Assembly (NCBI GenBank): GCA_905160935.1
Contig: CAJHZI010000649.1
Location: 620,001-684,000, forward strand
Direction of reading: 5' to 3'
DNA: 64,000 bases
Source of the DNA: Enchytraeus crypticus
Taxonomy: Eukaryota > Annelida > Clitellata > Enchytraeida > Enchytraeidae
Part shown: positions 43,395-56,370 of the stretch, piece by piece
Layout: each line of letters opens with the position of its first letter
Numbering within the stretch: the first letter of the stretch is position 1
Position numbers and translations under genes: made by a program
Notes under the pieces: model-generated
What the model was told of the DNA's origin: nothing
The model's database searches: none
Seen by the model: the letters and a program-made list of their open reading frames with translations, nothing else

Positions 43395-43612
43395 ATAGTG
43401 AATAATCAACTATGTTGATATCTATCACTTTTAAAACCACATGTTTAATCCGTTAGGCAATTTAGACCATTTTCCGTATAACCAGTCCAGTGAATGTCCG
43501 AGATTTTACTCTCAGATCAGCGCGGCCGGGATTCGAACCCACGAGGATTCAAATCATCTCAGGATTTGTCATTTAAAACTTCATGACGTTACCCCTATGC
43601 TATTTAGACATT
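43395..43612 (-). mobile_element. SINE-D copy between two parts of a minisatellite
   Basis: On the minus strand it reads gaatgtctaaatagcatagg, then gtgggttcgaatcccggcc (B-box), ggacattcactggactggtt and the 3' end with cactataat. It matches the copies at 22,549 and 55,036 over nearly their full length. Confidence 0.85.
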
Positions 43613-44178
43613 CTAAATAATGCATGCAAAACCAGGCCATCAATGAGGGAGCATAACACCCTATCGAGTTGACCACCCGGATATCAATCACCCCGTGAAC
43701 AACCGTCCCACATGTCTAAATCAAACTTTAAATCAAAATAAAAGAGTTAAAGTGTCAAATCATAGAAGATTTAAATTACAACAAAGCAGAAGTTGGATAA
43801 GAAAGAAACAATTTTTCTAATTGTGACAAATTTTCTAATAAATACTGTTTAAATTCTCTAGAAAAGGTTGGTAGCAATCATTAACAAAATAATATCACTG
43901 ATAACAATAACATCACTGATAATAATAACATCACTGATATTAATAACATCAAGAGCATAATATTATATTCCAGTGAATATTGGCTCTCTATTGCATTAAT
44001 CTATGGCTTTACTTCTGCTACAGATGCTGCCGAATGATGCCGCCGAAAATTCTGAATGTACATCTGTATGGATATGATATTTTAGTATAACAACAATTAT
44101 TTAACTATTGATCTTGGACTAAATCTGAATTGTTGGACTAAACTGGATCTTGAACTAAATCTGGATTAGACAAATCTT
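43613..44178. other. Spacer with residual 18-bp minisatellite copies
   Basis: Contains the detached minisatellite copies at 43,890-43,950 and no recognisable gene. Confidence 0.6.
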
Positions 44179-44565
44179 ACCGACTTCGCCACTTGGTGAA
44201 GTCGGTGAGAAACTCGACCACGGACCAGTAGGTGCCGGATTCAAATCATGGGTTCGCCCGTCACTGACATCGCTATCGAAGGAGGAAACTGACGTTAACC
44301 TTAACTTTTAGCTTTAGTTTTTAAATCCATCATATAAGCCTTGGTAGCTCTCTTTCTCTCTCTGTCAGTTTGCAGGTCCTAGACATATACTCTGCAAACA
44401 TTTTGCTTATCATTTTTAATTTTTATAATGTACAAACCAAGTTTAAAGTCAGTTTCCTGCTGGAATAACATGTCAGTGCCGGGGGAGCACGGGATTTGAA
44501 CCCTGAACCTACTGCACCACTGTCGAACAACTTTCTAACAAACCACAGGCTCAGCCAGTATTAAT
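44179..44565. mobile_element. Second inverted pair of SINE-C copies
   Basis: A plus-strand copy (about 44,200-44,330) has accagtaggtgccggattcaa and gaggaaactgacgttaacct. A minus-strand copy (about 44,445-44,565) has agtttcctgctggaataaca and gcacgggatttgaaccctga. The pair is arranged like the one at 37,715. A small hairpin (ACCGACTTC and its complement) lies at 44,179-44,206. Confidence 0.75.
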
Positions 44566-44578
44566 TCACTCATGTAAT

Positions 44579-44708
44579 TGAATTTCTAAATAGCTCAGAA
44601 TGTCAAAGGTCGGGCAACGTCATAAAATCTTAACTGACAGATCCTGAATTCCTGATTGCCATTGAAGCCACCTCGTTTCGATTCCAGATCGAATAGATTA
44701 GAAAGTAC
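44579..44708 (+). mobile_element. SINE-D copy, truncated
   Basis: Reads aatagctcagaatgtcaaag, gacagatcctgaattcctga and a B-box-like gtttcgattccagatcg. The 3' half is missing. Confidence 0.55.
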
Positions 44709-45231
44709 AATCACTTAAACAGGTGTAAGATAGACAAGATTGACAAGATTTAAACAGGTGGAATAGAAAGTGACATACATCATCATGGATAACAACTTGA
44801 CTCTTATGTTATTTAAACTATAATCAATGCCATAGACAGTAATAACAAGCTCCGGTACAGAGCGCTTCAGCAACAAGCTATAGCTATCCTCAGCCACACA
44901 TCCTGCTGCTATTAGTTATGAATCTAACAAATTACTCGCCAGAATTCACCGGTATTTCCGGTTTCGTCGACTCCGCCCACTACTCTTACAATCAATTCCT
45001 GTTAATTGTCAGCACGCTCTTGCGTATTGCTGATCTTGAGGAGAATTGATTTATTTAAAAATTACACAGATCGATAAACATGCGCCGGAATGAAGAATAA
45101 ATGACAGATATTCCTAATATCAGACATTTCCTTTTGTATAATATAGCAGTTTTTATCATTGATTTTGATCGAAATTTCAACCATGATTCTAAATGCTTGA
45201 GGAGAGTTCAACGGTAGTCGATTGTATTAAC
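44709..45231. other. No gene seen
   Basis: AT-rich sequence without recognisable features. Confidence 0.5.
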
Positions 45232-45388
45232 CGGTAGTATCTGGTATTAGCTGGTATCAGCCAGTAGTGACCGGTAGTAGCCGGTAGTGGCCGGTAGTCG
45301 CCGGTAGTAGCTGGTAGTAGCTGGTAGTAGCCGGTAGTAGCTGGTAGTAGCTGGTAGTAGCCGGTAGTAGCTGGTAGTAGCTGGTATC
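45232..45388. repeat. 9-bp minisatellite
   Basis: About 17 copies of (c/t)(c/t)ggtagtag-type 9-bp units. Because the period is a multiple of three, the minus strand encodes a Pro-Ala-Thr-Thr-Gly-Tyr-Tyr repeat by chance. Confidence 0.92.
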
Positions 45389-45549
45389 GCAAAGTTTAGT
45401 ACACTAGACCAGTATAATAGGAACGACAGCTTGACGAAGGATTCACAAAAATCATTACTTAAACGAAAGAAATTATTAATAATTTTTGCTATCCAAATAT
45501 TATTTATAATTTTCGTTCAGATCATCTTTATTTATGATTTGCTCATTGC

Positions 45550-45750
45550 CCATGTTGTGTCCTGGCCACTGTAGCATAGATCCACTGTAAAACGCAAATC
45601 TTAAAAGAAACAACTGGTCAGAAACTGAAGAAGCCAACGAAAAACCATTTCAGACGCAATATTACTCAAGTAATGAGAGTCTCAAGGCGATTTCTGACAA
45701 CAACTTATCAACTTGTTGATCAGTGGAATGCTCACAGCCTCATTTAACTT
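45550..45750 (+). mobile_element. SINE-B copy, 5' part
   Basis: Starts cccatgttgtgtcctggcca and contains ccactgtaaaacgcaaatct, cgaaaaaccatttcagacgc and cttatcaacttgttgatcag in family order. It fades before the 3' hairpin. Confidence 0.65.
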
Positions 45751-47805
45751 GTTAACTAGTCGGGCCCAAATGCCCTACTGCGAGGGCTTATCCTCTCGAC
45801 ACTCGCCATTGATTGGCATGTTAAACAAAAGTAGAACATGTTTTGCCTCTCACTATCATTCTCAGCATTTATGCCCACCTCCATTAAAATGTTCGCATAT
45901 GTCTTGAGGATTGCGAAATCAGATTTTGAGCATCAACAACTTTAACCAGCCACTTGACGGAATGACATAGAGAGATGCTCATTATCAATCTAGCAAATAG
46001 TAGGTCTGATTGATATCAAACGAAGAATTGTTTTAAATGTAGGAATATTGCCGTCCTGTATTCTGTCCAGAAAGTAAGGAACACATGATGTTCATGATGA
46101 TGATGTTTACGATGATATTAAACGACGCAATTGCATTAAGGGGCCCATACACTATCAGCTCGAACTGTCAGATCTATTGTCAGATCTATCGTCAGATCTG
46201 TCGTCCAGTCGAACTGATTACATCGTCACATACAAGTATGTCTCTATAGTATTATATCATACCATTAAAATCTATTATATCTATTGTAGTAAAAATACAG
46301 CCCTTTTGTGGAGTCAAATGGCTCCGCCATATTGCAAAAAATCTAATGGTTTATGGATTCAAAAATTAATTTAATATTTGGCTGAGCCAACAACACGAAC
46401 GATTAGTTTTTATTCAGTGTAGGATATCATATGACGCGTACAACATCGTCACTAGTATTCTTTATAGACTTAAAACTGACATCAGGCTCGGTTGATAAAA
46501 GGGACGTCGAATCATCGTTAATTGTTTCTTTGCACTTTGTTCTCTCTGTGCAGAAAATAAGAGGCTTCTTGTTTACTTCTTGAGCCTGTTTCTATGTCAA
46601 GGTTTAAAAGCGTACAAAATTTGATCAGATGGCATTTTGCGTTAAAAAATGTATCTTCGTATCTAGTAGATTCTCAGGGTTGCAGGTTTAAAATTTGCTC
46701 CTTACGAATATCACATCCTTCTTGATCTGATTCCTAATTTTCTGACTGCAAGGATCGTGGGCATAGTTAATTATTGATCGGCATGTACGTGTTTATAAAA
46801 AGAACAATATATTCCAGTAGATATTCGATATTATAATATATCAAATTTGATAACTATCTAAATATGTTATAAATAAGAATAAGAATAAAATACTATCTTA
46901 CATTTACAATTCTTAATTTATTAAGAATAATATATTATAGCAGATTTACATTGTGCATAAGCTTACTACATGCGCGATTACATACTCTCTATTGATGCAT
47001 CAAATTAATGAATGCCGTATTTTCATTTCAGCAAAAACGTTTGATAGAGATAAAATAGCGTAACTTCCTAGAAGTTACGCTATTTTACAATTTATAAAAT
47101 TTACTATAATATTACACTGTATCTGCATCCAATTCAATTAAATATTCGGTAATGTCCAACATTTATTCATAATATTTTTAAATCGTTCTCACTTTCAGAT
47201 GCAAAACTTAAAAAAAATAAAATAAAAATACATTTTTTAAACTTAGAAATTCATTATATAAATTAACTAAATTGCTTGCATAATATCGTTTCCTGATATT
47301 TAATCATAAACAATAGTAGTAAAGCTTAATTTAATACCGACATCGATGTGAGAGTCTCCTAGTACTGCTGTGTAATTTATGCCCTCAGGTAGACGATAGG
47401 CATTCTAGATATCCTAATAAGAGTAACGACTCGACATGGCATTGCAATCAGACCTGTGGCCGGTCTATGCTGTAAGTGTGTTGATTTCCTAGCCAGCTAG
47501 GCTCGCTTTACAGGCATGGCAACGAATAAACATTACAGTGCAATTATGCATATATGATTTATAGAATTCCCATTAAATCAAACACGTCATTCCAAGGCCT
47601 ACACTCTACTGTTGCAATTCTATTTATTTGATAGGCGTGCCGATATAGCAGATTGATAGTGCATTGGGTTGTTATAATGTGTGATAATTTTATAGCCAGG
47701 GTATGCCTAATCTATCAATAGGTTACAATCAGTGATTAAAGATATGTAGTTTAGACGGCTTTCAGAATCACTCTCATGTTTCTCGTTTGATTTCCAAATT
47801 ATACA

Positions 47806-47852
<47 letters not shown>

Positions 47853-48000
47853 ATGTTTATTAGATCGAAACACAGCACATACCACACAAAATGAAAACAA
47901 TCACACGAAAAAAATTCAAAAGTCAAAAATTCTAGTCAAAAAATTGAATAGAAAGCAAAATAAAAAATAATATATCTTTATGTATATTATATTATTTTAT
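45751..48000. other. No gene seen; one palindrome and a (GA)n tract
   Basis: A perfect palindrome occupies 47,051-47,087 (17-bp arms, 3-bp spacer). (GA)n lies at 47,811-47,848. A triple cagatct(a/g)t(t/c)gt phrase lies at 46,168-46,204. No exon was supported. Confidence 0.6.
47051..47087. repeat. Perfect palindrome
   Basis: TAAAATAGCGTAACTTC and its exact complement surround the 3-bp spacer cta. Confidence 0.92.
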
Positions 48001-48028
48001 TTTTATGTATATATTATATATATATATG

Positions 48029-48068
<40 letters not shown>

Positions 48069-48078
48069 CATATATATG

Positions 48079-48122
<44 letters not shown>

Positions 48123-48124
48123 AT
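48001..48124. repeat. (AT)n to (GT)n microsatellite
   Basis: Interrupted AT dinucleotides change to (GT)n at 48,099-48,121. Confidence 0.95.
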
Positions 48125-49429
48125 CTGTCTATAATAACATGCATTAGTTTATAAATACAATATATATTATAGAACTTAGAACTTTCTAAACAAATATTAA
48201 TTTAAAGTGAAAGAATCGATCGAGCTTGAAACCAATTGTCTATGAAGCATGCAAATTTTACACGGTCTTCTTCAGTCCAAAGAGAGAACTCTTTTTGTAT
48301 TCATTTCTGCTCGCATCGTCTTCACATATGATATAATCAAAATCTCAACATTAATATTAAAAGCAGCTATTTAAAACCAGCATTATATCACAAGAAGGCT
48401 GCCATGCATAAAAATAGATTTGCGAAGAAGATATGACAAGTTAGAATGATGTAAAGCATGATTTCAAGTAGAGTATACTTTCTTTATTCTTAAGCAATAG
48501 ACAATATCGCACTTCAAAATAATCTTCTTTAAGACCACTCGAAACTTTTTCTACCTTGACATCGAGCGACAACAAACAAATGCACTGTGTTTAAAACAAT
48601 TCAAATCCCACATTGATAAAGAGCATCAATGATAATTTACGCAAGTATGAATTTGTTACTTTTGACGTTGTACCTTCTAAATTAGGAACCTATTTGCAAT
48701 TTATGATGCAACAAGAAAATATATACTTGTAGAGACCTAATATACGCCTCAAGGCAATTGATTCTCCACATACACGTACACCCTTATTTGATATTGAAAC
48801 TTGATTTGTTCGCAAATATCGTTTCTACTAAACCGAGCACTTCTAATAAAGTAATAATAGTAATCACAATAAAAATATATTAGACAATTTTACCCAAGTT
48901 GCAATAATATATGGCGTAAATCAGCTAATTTAACTGAGCTGACAAGATTACATCTTTTACAGTCCTATTGCTTGGCCCTTTTAACCTATGCCACTATTAG
49001 CATTTCACTTAGAAACGATCAAATTCATAATTTATATGTCGACTGGAACAGTGTTAATAGAAAGCTATTTAACTATCATAAATGGGAATCTGTTAAGCCA
49101 GTTATGCAGGGTTGAATAAGATGGATTTTAAGCATATTAGTGTTAAGCTTATGTTTAATTTCTTTAGAAACAGCCTACATAGAGTCAGAAATATAATTTT
49201 AAAACACTTTACAACTAGACATGTGCTGAGGGAACAAGATACACTGTGTGATTTTTTAGATTGCCTATAAATTGTTCGATAGTTCTGGACAATAGAGTGT
49301 CTTATGGTAGATGCGGGTATTTAATTTATGAAGATTTTCATGCTAGTGCTGGAATTAGTAGGAACTCTATTTAAGTTTCTTATAATTCATTTTTGATTGT
49401 TCTACGTGTATATTCTTATGTGTATGTGT
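48125..49429. other. No gene seen
   Basis: AT-rich sequence. Some stretches (48,590-49,370) read like decayed coding sequence with many stops, but I could not identify a family. Confidence 0.4.
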
Positions 49430-49435
49430 GTATGT

Positions 49436-49479
<44 letters not shown>

Positions 49480-49605
49480 AAAACAATTAGAGTGCTACAG
49501 TCATCAATGACAACATCGAGCACTATTGAGACAAAATCAAGCCGGCGAGCAAAAAAGAACGTCCAAAAACGCTGCAAATTCCAAAATCCAGAAATTCAGT
49601 CCAAA
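49480..49605 (+). repeat. Repeat F copy between two (AT)n tracts
   Basis: The best-preserved dispersed F copy: agagtgctacagtcatcaat, ACAACATCGAGCACT, caagccggcgagcaaaaaag and cgctgcaaattccaaaatcc. (AT)n tracts flank it at 49,439-49,475 and 49,629-49,691. Confidence 0.75.
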
Positions 49606-49625
49606 GTATGTATATAGGCTATATA

Positions 49626-49693
<68 letters not shown>

Positions 49694-49931
49694 GCATCTT
49701 TTCCTGTCTGTTTTTGACGAATAAAGAAATGAATACAAATATTATTGACCCTAACAATTATACTTGTAAAATAGACTTAATTATAGTACAATTGTAATTA
49801 ATAAAGCAACGGAAAATTACCTCGGAGGCCAGATATTTCCTAAAGATATATACATGTAGATACGTAAATTGCGGGCCATATATATCGTATGTAAATTGCC
49901 CTTGGTTATGAGAATAAATTGTTGATCTTTC

Positions 49932-49955
49932 GAGTGCTAATTTAGATTAGCACTC
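49932..49955. repeat. Perfect small palindrome
   Basis: GAGTGCTAAT, a 4-bp spacer, and its exact complement. Confidence 0.8.
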
Positions 49956-50204
49956 CGCATCTCTTAGTGGCCTTCTTTTTCTTAACGCATATCGCACTCG
50001 TTCAATCACTGTTTAGATATAAATTGACTGTTGACTGCATTACAACTTGCTATCTAAATGAACATGGCCGAGATCCCTTAAATTAATTGTGAAATTCGGC
50101 TTACTGGTCGGTTCTATTCTGCGATAATATACATGTTTCTTAAGTGAAATATTTCCGCTGAGCAAGCCCCGAGTTATTATGTACATGTACTTTGAATCTA
50201 TGCT

Positions 50205-50295
50205 CACGCGGAGTGGTTGCGCTTTACTTAGGCTCTTCGCCCGAGCTACTTGCTTCGAGGCGAACATTCTAACCGTTGTGCCATATTCCCATCAG
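50205..50295 (-). mobile_element. tRNA-like sequence, probable SINE head
   Basis: On the minus strand, atatggcacaacggttagaatg fits a tRNA A-box and D-arm, followed by an anticodon-region-like tcgcctcgaagcaag. A proper B-box is missing and the cloverleaf cannot be completed, so this is not a functional tRNA gene. Confidence 0.45.
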
Positions 50296-50465
50296 TTAGC
50301 AGTTAAGCCGCCGAGCAATAATTAAACAAGTTTGCCTCATATTGTAGTCCTACTAGGCAAAATTAATTAACTAGGCTCATTTATAAAACCGTCGTCTTGG
50401 AGGGCCTATTCGAGCATGAAGCGATTAATAGTATCTGCGCAAGAGTCATCTCATTGCCACCTATG

Positions 50466-50703
50466 ACGGCTATGCAATTCCAGTGGGACTACTATGTCCT
50501 CTAAATGTTTTACATGTATATTCAGTCGGCATAGTACGATTACAACCTTGATTGCCTACATCAAACAATGTATGTCGTAACACTACGGCTATGCAATTCC
50601 AGTGGGACTACTATGTCCTCTAAATGTTTTACATGTATATTCAGTCGGCATAGTACGATTACAACCTTGATTGCCTACATCAAACAATGTATGTCGTAAC
50701 ACT
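50466..50703. repeat. Perfect 119-bp tandem duplication
   Basis: The segment 50,466-50,584 is repeated immediately at 50,585-50,703 with no difference that I can see. This means a very recent duplication or an assembly artefact. Confidence 0.95.
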
Positions 50704-51940
50704 ACAGCATTGGATCAGATGGAAGTTTAGGCTATTAGTGCACGTCCCATTAATGTAAATAATGCATAATCATCTGAATATTTTGCAAAATGTTTTAATG
50801 ACTTCAATCAATCCTTTATTTCTTTCTCTAGGGGTATCCAAGTAGGAGCCATCATATTTTTTCTCACAATCCGCTTTCACGATCTAGAATAAGGACTGTA
50901 GCCTACTGTTCAGTAACTTGATGGCTTCTAAATGGCTTCGCCTTTTAGTGCCCGTGTTATATACAAAATTGAAAAGCGTACTCTGTGCAAATGTTTGCAG
51001 TGGTTATCGCAATTCAAGCTCCTACTTGTTGGTACTTGTAGCGTATCATAATTGTGCACTACCAACAAATTCAGACGTAAAGTTTACTCGATCACTTCGA
51101 ATCCTGTCCTTGTTATATACCAAACTTTAGGGCTTAACTTATAATAATTAGAGTGCGTATCGTTTGATATTTAGATACGCATCTCAAAGATACGAGCTGA
51201 AACTGTGGGACATACAGTACATATGAGCAAAAATTGAGTCCTGTTTTCGAGTTCGAATGGTGAAGTGGACGACCCAGCCTAAAAGCATCAGTAATCTCAA
51301 GAGGTGACATCTCGTGAATAACGCTCGACATTGAAAGAGTTAACTTTCCACACAAAAATTGAATTTAATAATACGTGTTCAGGAAGTCAAATTATGTTAT
51401 GATCTGTAATACAAGACAAATTTAAAAATTTAAAAACTCCATTTAATATTCAAATTTAAAATGATTAGTCATTCTTATCTTCCAGGGTTATTTCTGTAAG
51501 TAGGGATATTTAAAAATATGCATTTTTTAAATGAAAAATCTTACTTTAATCTTATTTAAAATATTGCAAATTATGTATCGACTTAGATAAATATGATATA
51601 TCCATCACTTTTGTAATGGGCTTCTATAAGTTTGGTTGAAAAGAATGTTCGCAATTCTTGTAATTTGTCATTTTGGCTACTTAACTGTTAGTCTGCAGTT
51701 TACATTAGATCTAAATAGTATTTGTTAGCAAAATTAAATATTAAACAGATGTCTCCAAAACTCACTGTTTAAACAAATTAAGATGCCTTATGAATATCAT
51801 AGGTTATATTGCTAAACAGGATTGTTTTCTCAGGGAATGACGCCCCTGCCTAGCAAATGTTAGTCAAAGCTGAGGAAGGCATAGGGGCATATACATCTTC
51901 ATAAGCAGAAGCTCCCAAGATTAAGTGTAAATGAAATGTT
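50704..51940. other. No gene seen
   Basis: AT-rich sequence without identifiable exons or element ends. Confidence 0.5.
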
Positions 51941-52080
51941 ATAGATGATTTAAGGATCCACTCGCATGTGGACATGAAGTGGAAAACGGAAGATAGAGAT
52001 GAGTGCGGCGTTACATACCATGGACCTGCTAGTAGGCAGTGCACTAAGATAGAGAGGGATAGAGAGAGAGAGAGAGATAA
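51941..52080 (+). mobile_element. LINE-A 3' end with GA tail
   Basis: Contains agatgatttaaggatccact and gtggacatgaagtggaaaac, then ccatggacctgctagtaggc and agtgcactaag, followed by (GA)n. In this copy a CAG-to-TAG change places the stop one codon before the usual one. Confidence 0.8.
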
Positions 52081-55035
52081 AATCTGCAGTATATGTTATT
52101 TTAATCTGACGTTAATTTGGCTTTACAGCTTTTTTTACAGTTTTGCACTTCAAACTCACTATTCCTTGAACTGCTTACAAATAATAATAATAATTATTAT
52201 TATAAAGATAATAGTAGTAATAATAGTAGTAAATTTTATTTTTATTGCATTGGGCTAAAATAATAATTTAAATTATTTTATTATTATTATTATTATTATT
52301 TATGTTATTTTTATTGTTATGTTAATTATTATCATTATTCTTAATATTATCGCTATTGTCATCATAATCATCATCATCCTTATTATTAGTATTGTTACTA
52401 TATTTCAATTGGACCCTTTAGATGTGAAATCTACTAACTTACTACTAAAATGATCTGAAAAACACGAATAGAGCTTAACAATGGTTTCTTAATTCTTTCT
52501 GAATCTTTGTGCATTACTGCTTAACAGACGAACCTTATCACATGCCCGGGTCAACTAAACAGAGCTGTTGTATGTAAAGGCCTAAACATACATGTATATG
52601 TACACTATACTTATGCATACACTTATATTCTGTGCTTTACTGGACCAATGTACTGGATGAAAATAGGCAACACTAAACACACATGACAGTGCAATGTTAT
52701 TTCATGATGATATCTAGAAATTGCACGAATATTCAAGAAGTTGCAGTAAGTCTTAGAACACTACGCATAAGCAACAGTCTAATTTGAAATCCGTAACTTA
52801 TATCTTAAAATACATTGTCATAGAAAATGTACACAACTGACAGACAAAACCTATTTACTTACACTTTTTAAAATTTTCTTTTAATAGGCCTCTATGATGT
52901 CTAGTTATACAGTATACGGCCCTTTAAATATTGTTGATTCTGACTGAATGACTTCTGGCTTAATTAAATGATTAGTGACCATTCTCAGAGGTATTAAGAA
53001 CCTCTAACCTGATGCCTATGTCTTCAGTGACCAATGGCTTATTTACTAAACGAAATCGACGTTAAACTATGCTGTAGCTTATTCCGCACCGAGTTTGCTA
53101 ATTTCGGGGCAGTTAATGTAAATCAACTGCAATATGCTTTGGAAAATCCAATTTGTATTTTGTACTATGTCTACTTTATTTTGCCTGCTTAGCTCGAATG
53201 AAAACAAAGTAATTAAAATGAACTTTATAATTAAAATTAAATTTCGTTTGCAAACTTTTCTAGTGAGTCTGATGCATGCTTTGCTAGAGTATGAAAAGAA
53301 AACTTAGGCCTAAGTGACAGTAGATTAAATGGCAGCGTTAAGTTCAAATCTGATATCGGTTTGCTTTCAATGTTAACAATTAATTTAAATCCGATCCAGT
53401 ATTTTTGCATACTATTTTATTTACTGTCTTTCAGTAATGCAAAATCAAATATAAGCTTACTGTATGTATAACTTGGACGTCCGAGTTAATGAAGTAAAAA
53501 ATGTTCTAACTTCATATTGACTGTCTTTCTCAATACCTTTGTTGCGAACACAGAAAATAAACTTTAGCTTTTCGTCGCCTTGGTCGTTCTCAGCTGACAC
53601 AAACACTGCCGCTGTCGCATTCACGATCAGGTGACTTCATAGAGGACTAAGGTGATCCATAAATAATCGTCGAACTAAGTTCGTAAATTAGTCAAGTTGT
53701 CGAGCTGTGAAATGTTAGTCGGCTTGGACAACGAGGCAACAGCAGATTGCCTTGATTTACTGTTGACAAGATGTTTACGTGTTCGGCAGAATCACCAGAG
53801 TTGCAATGATGCTTGATTTAAACGACAATTTACAAAAACGTTTGACTCTGAACCTTAGTTAGCCCCGTTTTGCTGGTGACTTATTCCTCCTGATATTTTG
53901 AGAAATACATAACATTCTGTGGAAATACATTGTTTCTAATGTAATCCTCTGTAAATTGGCCCAAACATTCGTCAATTTTGAATAACAATAGTCCGAGCGA
54001 GAGAAGGCAAAACATTCTATTCAGACTGAGGATGGTTTGTTCTTTAGATTTATTTGTTGAACTCTAAACAGCTTAAAAATTGTGAGAGCCTCTCAATAGC
54101 TGTAAGATTTAAAATGTCACACTCGTTCCTAAAAAAATTAAACTCTGAATGCGTTTAAGTCCAGTTTATAAGAACACTTTCATTGCTTTATTAAAATATA
54201 TAAATTATATCAATGATTGAACAGTGACACTTCCATTTGGATCCGATCTACAATACAGATTTTGGAATCCCGGACCCGTATAGGCTACCTGTCGCGATAT
54301 AAACCTCGACCTAAATTACTAAAGTAGTGAGACAATATATATTAATTTGATTTTTAGTTTTTTACAAGGTACATATAATTAGACTGTTCTCTCTGTGATT
54401 TGAGGCATAGAAAAGACGATACAATTTCGTGAGTAGTATTATTTGGTAATAGTCTAATGTAATTTCTATTTTGCAATTTTGCATTCGGATTTCAATATTT
54501 TATTTTAAATACCATGGAAGTGGAAAAATTATCCCATACATTATATTCAAGTTATTAATGCCAGTGGTGTTAAAATCGAAATTTAGGCCTAGGCTTAATT
54601 ATAATTGCAATGTATCGCTTTTTATATTACTTTGTCGTCTGATACATCTCGACGCACAATTCACCTAGCGGGGAACGGCGGGCGACATGTATTTTAACAG
54701 TAATTGAGACGTTTATTTTGACATACGCGGAATTTACGAGGCGTTTAATTCCTCAATATTTTGACTGGCGAGGAATTACGATGAGCGGGTCAGTAGGTCA
54801 GACTACGGGACTCCACTGGTCCTGTGCTTGCGGTCAGACACTGGTGCGAGATGGTACGAATCAATCGCAGTGAGACTTGGCGACAGGATGGCTGGTCTTC
54901 TAGAAACTGCATCTCGACCGTCGTTAAGAGTTAAGTCGCTCTCACACGGGTCGAATATAAATCAACTGACTCGACTAGACACACATCAAACAAGCTCTTA
55001 ACAAGATTTCAACACTAGCCATTATATTAGATTAG
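52081..55035. other. No gene seen; (ATT)-rich tract
   Basis: (AAT)/(ATT)-rich sequence lies at 52,180-52,400. A GC-richer patch at 54,660-54,960 could be regulatory or an old element, with no motif to decide. The rest shows nothing recognisable. Confidence 0.45.
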
Positions 55036-55292
55036 AATGTCTCAATATCGAAATGGTTTGAGGCGTAGATAAAGTTATTTATCTACGCCTCTAGACGTTT
55101 TAAATGACATATCCTTAGGTGAATTGAACTCTCGTGGGTTCGAATTCCTGGGAGCGCTGATCTGAGAATAAGATCTCGGACATTCACTGGACTGGTTATA
55201 CAGAAAATGAACAAAATTTCCTAACGGATTTAACATGTTATATTAAAAGTGATAGATATCAACGCAGTTTATCATTTCACTATAATTTGTGT
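55036..55292 (+). mobile_element. SINE-D copy carrying an internal fold-back palindrome
   Basis: Matches the 22,549 copy from gaatgtctcaat through gtgggttcgaattcc and ggacattcactggactggtt to the 3' end tttcactataat. At 55,060-55,091 the SINE's own gaggcgtagataaa is followed by a 4-bp spacer and its exact complement. The other copies lack this, so the palindrome arose in place. Confidence 0.88.
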
Positions 55293-56039
55293 TACATTAT
55301 ATTATACCGACCTGCTTTATCTAACTGTAGCAATCCTTAAAATTAGTTATTTGTTCGCTAACTGTAGTCGTCTTTATACGACTCAAACATTTCCTAGCAC
55401 TTACGCTAACCATATCCTATCTCAAATCTTAAGCCTATCCATACCTCTCACCGGGACATGTCTACTTGCATTTTGTTAATTTCAACTGAATTGGTTAAAC
55501 GCATTTGAAATTAAATAGTTCCATGAAAACAGGCCTGAGTTTAATAGTACTTAAATTAACGATTAGGCAGATTGATGATAACCAACCAATGATATGGAAA
55601 CTTACAGTATGTAAAATTAATTTTAATCGGCGTTTGACAAGGAGTCTTCGAATAGATATTGTTACTAAAATCTTACTGTTTATTTCAAACTAAGCTTATT
55701 ACACTAACCTGCTAAAAGTTTACTGATATTTTCGGTGCTCGAATATAATTAGATATTTTATTTTTAAATATATGCAGTATGGCAAATCAAAATCTACTAT
55801 GATCTGCCATCAAATTTACAATGAGAAACTTTCAAACATTGATGCTAACTACATAGATCTACTCATATTATTAAGTAACTTTCTGTATTAAAATTCAGAA
55901 ATTTATATCTATTATCTCATGCATTCAGTCAATGAATGTAAGACAACTTTACTAAGATTATTACTATGCTTACTAAAAGAAATCAGTCTAATTCTAAATA
56001 TACTATACCAAATCAGTCAAAACATCTACAGACAGACAT
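55293..56039. other. No gene seen
   Basis: AT-rich sequence. Short open frames show no recognisable domain. Confidence 0.5.
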
Positions 56040-56370
56040 GAGTGGGCCAGTCGCCAACAGTGTGCGGGCAGTGGGGCCCATCTTGTCGCCCCTTTATCGA
56101 GTCAGCGGGTAGTCTACTCTCAACCACGAGCATTCCCAACTGAACGAACAGTTCACCCACATCAGCCCCACCTCCCCCTGGGGGGCTAGCCCTCCCCCCT
56201 CCACCCCCTCCAATTCTTCTTTCAACACCAACGTCATACCTCCACCTCCTTCGGGTTTCATCCTGAACGGTGCCTCATTTCTCTCACTTCGCGGGACCCT
56301 TTGGGTCCTTTCTAGAACTTTTGTACACGGCATCTATCGAATGAATGTAATAAATATATAAATATGTCAT
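56040..56370 (+). mobile_element. GC-rich block, probable LINE 3' end
   Basis: A C-rich block (several runs of five to seven C) ends in a small hairpin region gcgggaccctttgggtcctt. It then reads gaatgaatgtaataaatata, an AATAAA-rich A/T tail. The sharp composition change and tail fit a truncated retroposon. A CpG-type promoter on either strand is an alternative. Confidence 0.4.

Noticed and set aside
46135-46210. Possible TIR of a cut-and-paste element (aggggcccatacactatcag)
   Set aside because: I could not find an inverted partner within a few kilobases.
50205-50295. Functional tRNA gene
   Set aside because: The A-box fits but the B-box and a complete cloverleaf are missing. It is more likely a SINE head.
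56094-56333. CpG-rich promoter or coding exon
   Set aside because: The C-rich block runs straight into an AATAAA-rich tail and has no splice or start context. A retroposon end is the simpler reading, at low confidence.
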